Source: Actinomycetota bacterium (GTDB lineage Bacteria; Actinomycetota; Acidimicrobiia; Acidimicrobiales; JAHWKP01). Taken from it: a stretch of 8,673 nucleotides of DNA. The stretch covers positions 1-8,673 of the forward strand of contig JAHWKP010000068.1 of NCBI GenBank assembly GCA_019347775.1, in the 5' to 3' direction. Both the position numbers and the translations under genes were made by a program. Within the stretch, counting starts at the first letter, position 1. The number at the start of each line of letters is the position of its first letter. This document shows positions 1-5,304 of the stretch, in pieces. The notes below the pieces were generated by a model that saw only the letters and a program-made list of their open reading frames with translations, was not told where the DNA came from and ran no database searches.

Positions 1-487
1 CGGCCTGAAGATCGGACTGCGCCGCCCTGAGATAGGTCGCGGCCAGCGCGGACTCCAAGTTGCGGACAACCCGGACGACCGACAGGAACTCCGTGGCCTC
101 CGCCAGACCGGGCTCTACGAGCGCTTGCCGCGCCGCCGTATTGGGACTCGTGACCGGCTCGTGATCCTCGGCATCGAGGATGCCGTTGATCGTCTCGAGG
201 ACTTGGTTGTGCTGGTCGTGAGCCACCTGCAGGAACTCCGAAAGGGCGGCAGGCACTTGGCCGAGCTTGCCGTTGACGGCGGCGTCGAGAGAGGACCGAT
301 AGCTCTCGACCGCAAGCACCTCCAGGCCCGCCGCGAATTCGACGAAATCGAGGTCTGTCTCGGATGGCCGCCCGCCATCCGGCGGGTCGGCCGATTCGGC
401 GTCGTTGCCTTCAGTGCACGCACCCACGGCAGTGGCAGCTGCCACCAAACCTGCCCCGGCAAGGAACCTGCGGCGGTCGAACGTCAC
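1..487 (-). CDS. Ferritin-like domain lipoprotein with Tat signal, C-terminus beyond window
   Basis: The 162 visible codons run off the left edge without a stop. The GTG start overlaps the stop of the upstream ferritin-like gene as GTGA, which fixes the start and implies translational coupling. The N-terminus reads VTFDRRRFLAGAGLVAAATA, a twin-arginine signal with Arg pairs at residues 5-7, followed by VGAC with Cys24 in a plausible lipobox. The mature protein is thus probably a membrane-anchored extracytoplasmic lipoprotein. After an Asp/Gly/Pro-rich linker (residues 25-45), long amphipathic helices follow, with Glu56/Glu61 in helix 1, an HDQH pair (His90, His93) in helix 2 and Glu145 in the third helix. 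This spacing is typical of bacterial ferritin-like (Ferritin_2/DUF4439-type) four-helix bundles, which bind a di-metal centre or have lost it. The fourth helix, where the last ligands would be, lies outside the window, so metal binding cannot be judged. Its exact role (iron storage, redox or other) is unknown. Confidence 0.82.
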   Translation of the reverse strand, partial: MTFDRRRFLAGAGLVAAATAVGACTEGNDAESADPPDGGRPSETDLDFVEFAAGLEVLAVESYRSSLDAAVNGKLGQVPAALSEFLQVAHDQHNQVLETINGILDAEDHEPVTSPNTAARQALVEPGLAEATEFLSVVRVVRNLESALAATYLRAAQSDLQA

Positions 488-1203
488 GCGTTCTGCTCCG
501 CGCCGTCGGGCGAAACCCCGACCGCGCCAGATTCGAGTCCCACCGCGCGGGTGGCCGGCTCGATCGCATCGGGCGTAGCCACGCTGCCAGCCGCCGCCGG
601 GAGCTGGGCCGGGTTCACCGGCAGGCCGATCAATTCCGGGGATCCGCCTGACAGGAGCGCGGCCATGACTCGGTGAATTGCGGCGTGTTGGCTCTCGACA
701 CCCATCACCGATGCCATCAGCTGTCTCGCCACCGGATCGTCGAGTTGGGCGGTGTTCTCCAAGTAGGTGTGAGTGGCGATCGTCTCGAGCTGCTCGGCCA
801 AACGGACCGCTCCCAAGGCGCTGGTCGTGCCTGCGAGCGCCTCGTCGGCAATCTCCTGAACGCCCGGATGAGGTCTGCCCTGTTCGGCGCCGCCGAGAGC
901 GGTAGTCCGGGCCCTGAAGGCGGCCGCGTGCTCTCCGTGCTGGTTCCTCGTGGTCTCGAGGAAGCTGAGCAGGAACTTGTTCCCGTTACTGACCGCGTCG
1001 AGCTCGACGATGCGTTGATAGGCCGCCGTCTTCGCCAACTCCAGGGCCGAGGCGGTCTGCAGGATCTGTATGTCACGTGCCGTGTCGGCGCCAGCCGGCC
1101 GTGCCACCAGAGCCGCCACAGCCGTGCCGACCGAGCCGGCGAGCAGCGACCGCCGGCTTAGTAGAGGCAGGCGCATGGAGCCGTAGTCTTGTCCCTGACC
1201 CAT
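484..1203 (-). CDS. Ferritin-like domain protein with twin-arginine signal peptide
   Basis: This is a 239-residue protein from the ATG at 1203, which is preceded by a modest GGTGAG ribosome binding site about 7 bases upstream. A GTG at 1215 and an ATG at 1176 are in-frame alternatives. The start is uncertain, but each keeps the Tat motif. The motif LSRRSLLAG (Arg17-Arg18) is followed by a hydrophobic stretch and a likely cleavage at PAGA-D, around residue 39. The mature part is helical, with Glu55 in helix 1, the segment QHGEH (residues 88-92) in helix 2, Glu137/Glu140 and His145 in helix 3, and an ExxH (Glu170, His173) in helix 4. That pattern matches a ferritin-like four-helix bundle with possible di-iron ligands. 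A low-complexity Ala/Gly/Pro tail follows residue 190. It is first in a two-gene operon with a second ferritin-like gene (4-base overlap) and diverges from tat genes that could export it. Enzymatic or storage function is unknown. Confidence 0.85.
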   Translation of the reverse strand: MGQGQDYGSMRLPLLSRRSLLAGSVGTAVAALVARPAGADTARDIQILQTASALELAKTAAYQRIVELDAVSNGNKFLLSFLETTRNQHGEHAAAFRARTTALGGAEQGRPHPGVQEIADEALAGTTSALGAVRLAEQLETIATHTYLENTAQLDDPVARQLMASVMGVESQHAAIHRVMAALLSGGSPELIGLPVNPAQLPAAAGSVATPDAIEPATRAVGLESGAVGVSPDGAEQNA

Positions 1204-1259
1204 AGGCGTGCTCACCGAGCCGCTTGCGCCTACGCCATCCCGGAACGGAAGAACCGCAA
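1204..1259. promoter_or_regulatory. Divergent intergenic region between ferritin-like operon and tat genes
   Basis: The 56 bases separate two divergent start codons, so both promoters must lie here or overlap the coding starts. I could not identify convincing -35/-10 hexamers on either strand. Shared or coordinated control of the translocon and its predicted cargo is possible from the geometry alone. Confidence 0.35.
1247..1253 (+). promoter_or_regulatory. Ribosome binding site of the TatA/TatB-family gene
   Basis: A purine-rich GGAAGAA ends 6 bases before the ATG at 1260. It selects that ATG over the in-frame TTG at 1224 and the ATG at 1278. Confidence 0.6.
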
Positions 1260-1610
1260 ATGCCCAACCTCGGACCCATGGAGATCCTCGTGGTCCTCGT
1301 CGTGGCTCTGATTGTCCTGGGCCCGAAGCGTCTCCCTGAGGCGGGGCGGCAAGTGGGGCGAGCCCTGAGCGAAGTGCGGCGTTGGTCCGAGTCGATGCAA
1401 GCCGAGGTCAGGGGCGTTCTCGACGACGACCAGGAGGCGCCGCCCCCCGCTCCGTGGGTATCGCCGATCCCACGCGCCGAAGACCCAGCGGCCGAAGCCC
1501 GTGACCCGGATGGACCCGCCGCCGAGGTGCCGCCGCCGGACGATCCCCCTCCGGACTTGCTTCCGCCCGAAACCCCGCCGCCCGCCGGCCCCGACGTCGC
1601 AGACCGGTGA
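1260..1610 (+). CDS. tatB: Sec-independent (twin-arginine) translocase TatA/TatB family subunit
   Basis: This 116-residue protein has the classic Tat single-helix architecture. A very short N-terminus (MPNLGPMEI) leads into a transmembrane helix at about residues 8-20, a Gly21-Pro22 hinge, then an amphipathic helix at about 23-57. The hinge sequence VLGPKRLPEAGRQVG and the long basic amphipathic helix favour TatB over TatA, though in actinobacteria the two are hard to separate from sequence alone. With TatC it would form the receptor that recognises twin-arginine signal peptides and moves folded proteins across the cytoplasmic membrane. The C-terminal half (about residues 59-116) is an acidic, strongly proline-rich tail that is probably disordered and cytoplasmic. 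The stop overlaps the tatC start as GTGA, showing a tightly coupled operon. A separate TatA is not in the window and may be encoded elsewhere. Confidence 0.85.
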   Translation: MPNLGPMEILVVLVVALIVLGPKRLPEAGRQVGRALSEVRRWSESMQAEVRGVLDDDQEAPPPAPWVSPIPRAEDPAAEARDPDGPAAEVPPPDDPPPDLLPPETPPPAGPDVADR

Positions 1611-2359
1611 GCATCACCCGTCCGAGGCGGAAGTTGAAAGCCCCGCCGCCACCCGGCGGCGAGATGAGCCTTGTAGGGCACCTGACGGAATTGCGCTACC
1701 GGCTCATCGTGGCCGCCGTGGCGCTCACGATCGGGGCGACGATCGCCTTCTTCCTGTACGGGCCCATCCTCGACTTCCTGATCGGCCCCTACGAGCGGGT
1801 TACGGGTAAGTCAACGCTGTACATCACCGATCCCCTCGAGGGCTTCGCGACTCGTCTCAAGGTGGCGGGCTACGCCGGCTTCGCCCTGGCCCTGCCGGTC
1901 GTGCTGTGGCAACTGTGGCGTTTTGTCACGCCTGCCCTGGATCCCAGGGAGAAGCGCTACGCCATTCCCTTCGTCGCCGGGTCGATGGTGCTGTTCGTTC
2001 TGGGCGCGGCGATCGCCTTCATGACGCTGCCCCAAGCGCTGGGCTTCCTGGTCGGCATCGGCGGCGACAACCTCGAGACGATCTTCGGTCCGTCGAAGTA
2101 CCTCGGCCTGGTGACGCTCATGATGATCGCCTTCGGCCTGGCTTTCGAATTCCCGCTGCTGCTGATATTCCTCCAGATGGCGGGGATCATCGAAAGTCGC
2201 CAGCTCCGACGCCTGCGGCGCTGGGCGATCGTGCTGATCTTCAGCTTCGTGGCCATCATCACGCCCAGCGGCGATCCCTACTCGCTGTTTGCGCTCGCCC
2301 TGCCGATGTACGGCTTCTACGAAGGGGCCGCGCTGGTCGGCAAGATGCTGGGCAAGTAG
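1607..2359 (+). CDS. tatC: Sec-independent protein translocase TatC
   Basis: A polytopic membrane protein of 250 residues, the usual TatC size, and the core receptor of the twin-arginine translocase. The GTG start lies within a GTGA overlap with the preceding tat gene. A second in-frame ATG at 1664 (Met20) sits just before the conserved region, so the first 19 residues, which are basic and proline-rich, may be dispensable. Hallmarks are HLTELRYRL (residues 25-33, with the signal-binding Glu28), the RFVTPALDPREKR loop (Glu115), FGLAFEFPLLL (Glu181, matching the intramembrane Glu of Escherichia coli TatC), and ITPSGDPYS (Asp223) before the last helix. Six hydrophobic segments can be traced, although TM5 and TM6 are short, as is normal. 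The two divergent neighbours carry Tat signals and are plausible substrates. Confidence 0.96.
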   Translation: MSITRPRRKLKAPPPPGGEMSLVGHLTELRYRLIVAAVALTIGATIAFFLYGPILDFLIGPYERVTGKSTLYITDPLEGFATRLKVAGYAGFALALPVVLWQLWRFVTPALDPREKRYAIPFVAGSMVLFVLGAAIAFMTLPQALGFLVGIGGDNLETIFGPSKYLGLVTLMMIAFGLAFEFPLLLIFLQMAGIIESRQLRRLRRWAIVLIFSFVAIITPSGDPYSLFALALPMYGFYEGAALVGKMLGK

Positions 2360-2365
2360 GCCGAA

Positions 2366-2403
2366 ATGGCCCGAACGGGCTATTCGAGGACCGAACGGGC
2401 CAT
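2366..2403. repeat. Inverted and direct repeat cluster downstream of tatC
   Basis: ATGGCCCG at 2366-2373 is the exact reverse complement of CGGGCCAT at 2396-2403, giving an 8-base stem with a 22-base loop. The decamer CCGAACGGGC occurs twice, at 2371-2380 and 2391-2400, exactly 20 bases (about two helical turns) apart. The first copy sits in a near-palindrome GCCCG-AA-CGGGC (2369-2380). It could be a weak terminator for the tat operon without a T tract, or a repeated protein-binding site before the next gene. Neither is proven. Confidence 0.4.
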
Positions 2404-2450
2404 CAAGGAAACCACCCCCGACCCGACGCCTGATTCGAGGGCGCAGTGGG

Positions 2451-2456
2451 TACCTT
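2451..2456 (+). promoter_or_regulatory. Candidate -10 element for the first metalloprotease paralog
   Basis: TACCTT fits TANNNT and would start transcription about 7 bases later, on or next to the GTG at 2463. No Shine-Dalgarno sequence precedes that GTG, so a leaderless transcript is likely. No clear -35 hexamer is visible. Confidence 0.35.
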
Positions 2457-2462
2457 CAATAG

Positions 2463-3746
2463 GTGGCTCTCTCTACGCGCTCGCGGAAGCTCCTGACCAC
2501 CGCCGGAGCCGCCGTGGGGGCCGTGGCGCTTGTCCTGCCATTGGCCGTTTCCGCACCGCTTTCCAGGGACGGGGGTCCTGAGCAGGTACGGGCCAATCCC
2601 ATCGCAGCGGAGGCGACAAACCGGTCGGACCCAGCCGCGTTGCCCCCGGAGACCGGCCTCGAGGCGTACGTACCCGCCCAGCCCCGAAGCCCGCAGACTG
2701 GTGCCGAGACCTCCGCCCCGGTTGTCTCAGCGCCCGGTCGGGCCACGCCGGCACGTCTCACGGCTGATCACCCGGCTTGTGGCCCCGGGTTGACGCTCGT
2801 GGAACTCGATGGCGGTGCCGTGCCGGATTCGTGCGTGCACACCGTCTCCGATCCCGTCCCGACGCGCCCCGCCGGTAAGGGCGCAATCCGCATGGATCCC
2901 ATCTGCCACGGCAACGGCGTCAACGGCCCCCGCATCCAGTTCCTGTACGTGTATGCGCAGGGTCAGCCGAACCGCGCGGCCGAGTACATACCCCACATGA
3001 TCAACAGCTGGATCCCCGCCATGGAGGGTGCCTTCCGGTCGACCTCGAAGGACCAGGGGCGTGAAATCGGTATGCGGCCCTACATGCCCGGCTGCGAGAT
3101 AGAGATCGGCGTAGTGGAACTCCCGGCTGAGGAGGCCGAGCCCGATCGCCCCGGTGCCATGAGGTCGCGCATCGAGCAGGCCGTCCGGGCCGCTGGGTAC
3201 ACCCAGTCCAATCTCAAGTTCCACGCCTGGTTTGACGGCGCCAACCGAGGCGCCTGCGGCGTGGCCCCGGTCCTTCCCGTCCGGGGTGTGGGCGACCACT
3301 TCAGCCCGGCCAACCCCAACAACCTGGGCTCGACCCCCGTAGTGAACGTCATGCCCCAGGTGGCAGTGACGTTCAAGCACCCGTTCCCTGTCCCGCCTGG
3401 CGTGAACGCGGCCCCCGCCTGTTGGGGTCGTGGAGCGATGGGGGCGGTCACCGAGATCCATGAGCTTCTGCACCTGTTCGGCTCGGTGATGTACTCCGCC
3501 CCGAACTCGAACGGCTTGGGTCACTGCCGCGACGAGGTCGACATCATGTGCTACTCCGAGGGAGGCGTACAGACCGAGATCCGGTGCAACGTCGCCGTCG
3601 AGCTCCTCGACTGCGGTTCGGACGACTACTTCAACGCCCGGCCGGCCGTGGGTAGCTACCTGTCGACGCACTGGAACACGGCGGATTCGAAGTTCCTCGG
3701 AACCGCCCTCGAGGACAACGTCCCCGCAGAGCTGCCCAGGCCCTAG
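2463..3746 (+). CDS. Secreted putative zinc metalloprotease, metzincin-like (paralog 1)
   Basis: A 427-residue predicted extracellular protein. A Sec-type signal occupies about residues 1-31 (basic STRSRK, a long Ala/Leu/Val core, VSA cleavage region). A Pro/Thr-rich variable linker runs to about residue 100, then a cysteine-rich domain follows. The zinc motif HELLHLFG (His333, Glu334, His337, Gly340) is followed by GHC (His354) and DIMCY (360-364, resembling a Met-turn). Metzincins normally place the third His/Asp ligand three residues after the Gly, but here that residue is Met343, so His354 is my proposed third ligand. Ten cysteines (106, 125, 148, 211, 265, 320, 355, 363, 375, 384) could make five disulfides. 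The C-terminal block GSDDYFNARP...STHWNTADSKFL recalls uncharacterised actinobacterial secreted proteins, from memory only. The start is a GTG with no ribosome binding site, probably leaderless. Proteolysis is inferred, and the substrate is unknown. The next gene is a paralog. Confidence 0.8.
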   Translation: MALSTRSRKLLTTAGAAVGAVALVLPLAVSAPLSRDGGPEQVRANPIAAEATNRSDPAALPPETGLEAYVPAQPRSPQTGAETSAPVVSAPGRATPARLTADHPACGPGLTLVELDGGAVPDSCVHTVSDPVPTRPAGKGAIRMDPICHGNGVNGPRIQFLYVYAQGQPNRAAEYIPHMINSWIPAMEGAFRSTSKDQGREIGMRPYMPGCEIEIGVVELPAEEAEPDRPGAMRSRIEQAVRAAGYTQSNLKFHAWFDGANRGACGVAPVLPVRGVGDHFSPANPNNLGSTPVVNVMPQVAVTFKHPFPVPPGVNAAPACWGRGAMGAVTEIHELLHLFGSVMYSAPNSNGLGHCRDEVDIMCYSEGGVQTEIRCNVAVELLDCGSDDYFNARPAVGSYLSTHWNTADSKFLGTALEDNVPAELPRP

Positions 3747-3887
3747 CTCTTTCATCCCTAGCTAGCCAGGCCGCGAACCCACGGCTCGCCTCGTGGCTCG
3801 TATAGGTATCCTGAGAGGGTCGGTAGCGGGTGTTGCCGAACAGTTCGGGAGAGAAGCCGTCACGAAGCGCGCGATCAACCGTTCACC

Positions 3888-3893
3888 TATATA
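3888..3893 (+). promoter_or_regulatory. Candidate -10 element for the second metalloprotease paralog
   Basis: TATATA stands out as AT-rich in GC-rich surroundings. It would give a start near 3900 and a 5' leader of about 36 bases carrying the ribosome binding site. No good -35 hexamer is seen at 16-18 bases spacing. Confidence 0.4.
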
Positions 3894-3925
3894 GGGCTGC
3901 TCAGTGGCTTGACGAAAATGGGGAA

Positions 3926-3930
3926 AAGGG
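3926..3930 (+). promoter_or_regulatory. Ribosome binding site selecting the ATG at 3936
   Basis: AAGGG, within the purine run GGGAAAAGGG (3921-3930), lies 5 bases before the ATG at 3936. It supports this start over the upstream in-frame TTG at 3909 and ATG at 3918. This contrasts with the first paralog, which lacks a ribosome binding site. Confidence 0.6.
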
Positions 3931-3935
3931 ACTCA

Positions 3936-5237
3936 ATGAACCAAGTGAACGGCAGGAGCAGCTCCAAGCTGGCCCGCTCCGTCGGGCTACTGGTCGTGCT
4001 GGGCCTTCCGCTCGCGGTCGTCTCGCCGCTCAACCCCAGTGGGGTGCCTGCTGAGACCGCCGCCACCGCTCGCGACGCCGCGACTGCTGCTTCAGATGAG
4101 GCCGACTCGGCCACGCCCGTCCAAGGACTCGAGGGCTACAGCGCAGCCAAGCCGCGTTCGGCCGGGGATGACTCGTCTGTCGAGGTTCGACACGCCTCTC
4201 CCTCCGGCGCGGACCCGGTGACGACCATCGTCAACGACCCCCGCTGCGGAAACGGCTTCACCGCCATCGTCCACGAGGGCCTGGCATCGCACTATTGCGT
4301 CCACACCGCCCTCGATCCCCTCGGCGACATCAGTCAACCTGTCGCCCAGTCCGGGGGCACGGCGCCGGTGTGCCAGGGCAACGGCGTCAACGGGCCTCGC
4401 ATACAGCTCATCTACATGTACGTCGAGGGCCAGCCGAACCGCTCTGCTGAAGTGGTGCCCCGGATTGCCAACGAGTTGGTTCCCCGAATGGAGACGGTGT
4501 TCCGCGAGACCTCCAAGCAGCAGGGCCGCGAGATCGGTATGCGGCTGCACATGCCCGATTGCCGTCTCGCGGTTGACACCGTCATGATCGACGCCGAGAA
4601 CGGTGCTCCCGAGAATCCGGGCGAGATGTCGGCTCGGATCACCAACCACCTCGTGGCCGCTGGATACACCAGCAGCGACCGCAAGTACGTCCTTTGGTTC
4701 GATGGCGGCAACAAGGGCGCCTGTGGAATTGCCCCCGCTTACACCCCCATCCTCGAAAGGGGGTACAACCCAACTCCCCTGACGCTCTCGAACATTGGGT
4801 GGCAGCAGAAGCAGCTGAACGATTACACGTTCCTCGGCGCCGAGACGGCAATCATCTTCCGGTACGGCATGCCCGTCCTTGGGAACGCCCCGTCGTATGT
4901 GCCTGAATGCTGGGGCCAAGGCGGTACGGGAGCGAGAACCGAGATCCACGAGTTGATCCACCTGCTGGGCGCGGTCAATCTCTCCGCACCGCACTCCAAC
5001 GGATTCGCCCACTGCACCGACGGCCACGACATCATGTGTTACGGCGAGCGCGGCGTGTCCACGGTCCCCCGCTGCGCCACTCCGGTCGAGCAGCTCGACT
5101 GTGGTTCGGACGACTACTTCAACGCCCGCCCGTCGGCCGGCAGCTATCTGTCGACTCACTGGAACACCGCCAACTCGAAGTTCCTTGGCGACGCCATCGT
5201 CCACGACAACGTCCCGCTGGAGATCCCCCGCCCGTAA
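3936..5237 (+). CDS. Secreted putative zinc metalloprotease, metzincin-like (paralog 2)
   Basis: A 433-residue paralog of the preceding gene, from an ATG with a good ribosome binding site. A hydrophobic signal sequence (KLARS, then about residues 15-30) precedes an Ala/Asp/Ser-rich linker to about residue 95. The conserved domain has HELIHLLG (His338, Glu339, His342, Gly345), Asn348 where metzincins usually have their third ligand, His353, then AHC (His359) and DIMCY (365-369). The distance from the second HExxH histidine to the His-Cys histidine is 17 residues in both paralogs, marking it as the likely third ligand. All ten cysteines (104, 121, 146, 209, 263, 325, 360, 368, 380, 389) have counterparts in paralog 1. 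Strongly shared blocks include GNGVNGPRIQ, QGREIGMR, WFDG and the C-terminal GSDDYFNARP...STHWNTA segment. The region between WFDG and CWG (about residues 267-325) is the most diverged part of the domain. Protease activity is inferred, and an inactive zinc-binding role is possible. Confidence 0.82.
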   Translation: MNQVNGRSSSKLARSVGLLVVLGLPLAVVSPLNPSGVPAETAATARDAATAASDEADSATPVQGLEGYSAAKPRSAGDDSSVEVRHASPSGADPVTTIVNDPRCGNGFTAIVHEGLASHYCVHTALDPLGDISQPVAQSGGTAPVCQGNGVNGPRIQLIYMYVEGQPNRSAEVVPRIANELVPRMETVFRETSKQQGREIGMRLHMPDCRLAVDTVMIDAENGAPENPGEMSARITNHLVAAGYTSSDRKYVLWFDGGNKGACGIAPAYTPILERGYNPTPLTLSNIGWQQKQLNDYTFLGAETAIIFRYGMPVLGNAPSYVPECWGQGGTGARTEIHELIHLLGAVNLSAPHSNGFAHCTDGHDIMCYGERGVSTVPRCATPVEQLDCGSDDYFNARPSAGSYLSTHWNTANSKFLGDAIVHDNVPLEIPRP

Positions 5238-5304
5238 GCCCTTGCCGAGGCAATAGCGGCGACGTTTTCGCCCGGGCTTCCTCGAGTTCGGCCAACATGG
5301 TCGG
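5238..5304. other. Short intergenic region before the acyl-CoA dehydrogenase gene
   Basis: The 67 bases contain a small palindrome TTGCC-GA-GGCAA (5242-5253) and CAACAT at 5293-5298, which is 6 bases before the next GTG start and could serve as a -10 element for leaderless transcription. There is no clear terminator. Confidence 0.3.

Larger units (their letters stand above)
3747..3935. other. Intergenic region between the two metalloprotease paralogs
   Basis: The 189 bases hold no supportable gene. CCCTAGCT is repeated at 3741-3748 (overlapping the stop) and 3756-3763. A 5-base stem CCACG/CGTGG (3779-3783, 3792-3796) is too weak to call a terminator. The gap is long enough for the second paralog to have its own promoter. 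Confidence 0.5.

Noticed and set aside
115..462. A minus-strand frame of 115 codons overlapping the partial lipoprotein gene.
   Set aside because: It is a shifted frame of the GTG-started ferritin-like lipoprotein, giving an Arg/Ser-rich shadow product.
125..676. An open frame on the plus strand covering the end of the ferritin-like gene pair.
   Set aside because: It is antisense to two frames with Tat signals and ferritin-like helices, and its translation has no domain features.
1224..1259. An upstream TTG start adding 12 residues to the TatA/TatB-type protein.
   Set aside because: Tat subunits begin right before the transmembrane helix, and the ATG at 1260 has a ribosome binding site and the expected MPNLGP start.
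2727..3755. An open frame of 342 codons on the minus strand opposite paralog 1, with a similar long one (4092-5204) opposite paralog 2.
   Set aside because: Both mirror real genes with paired conservation on the plus strand. Their similarity to each other follows from the duplication, not from coding function.
3779..3796. A short stem-loop after paralog 1 as a terminator.
   Set aside because: The stem is only 5 base pairs and no T tract follows.
4233..4260. Paralog 2 contains Asp-Pro-Arg-Cys-Gly upstream of the catalytic domain, like the PRCG cysteine switch of matrix metalloproteinases.
   Set aside because: Paralog 1 has Pro-Ala-Cys-Gly there. The Cys is one of ten conserved, an even number that fits disulfides, and the flanking residues do not match the full switch motif.
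5242..5253. A TTGCC-GA-GGCAA palindrome as a terminator after paralog 2.
   Set aside because: The loop is too short for a stable full stem and there is no U-rich tract. It is noted only as a palindrome.
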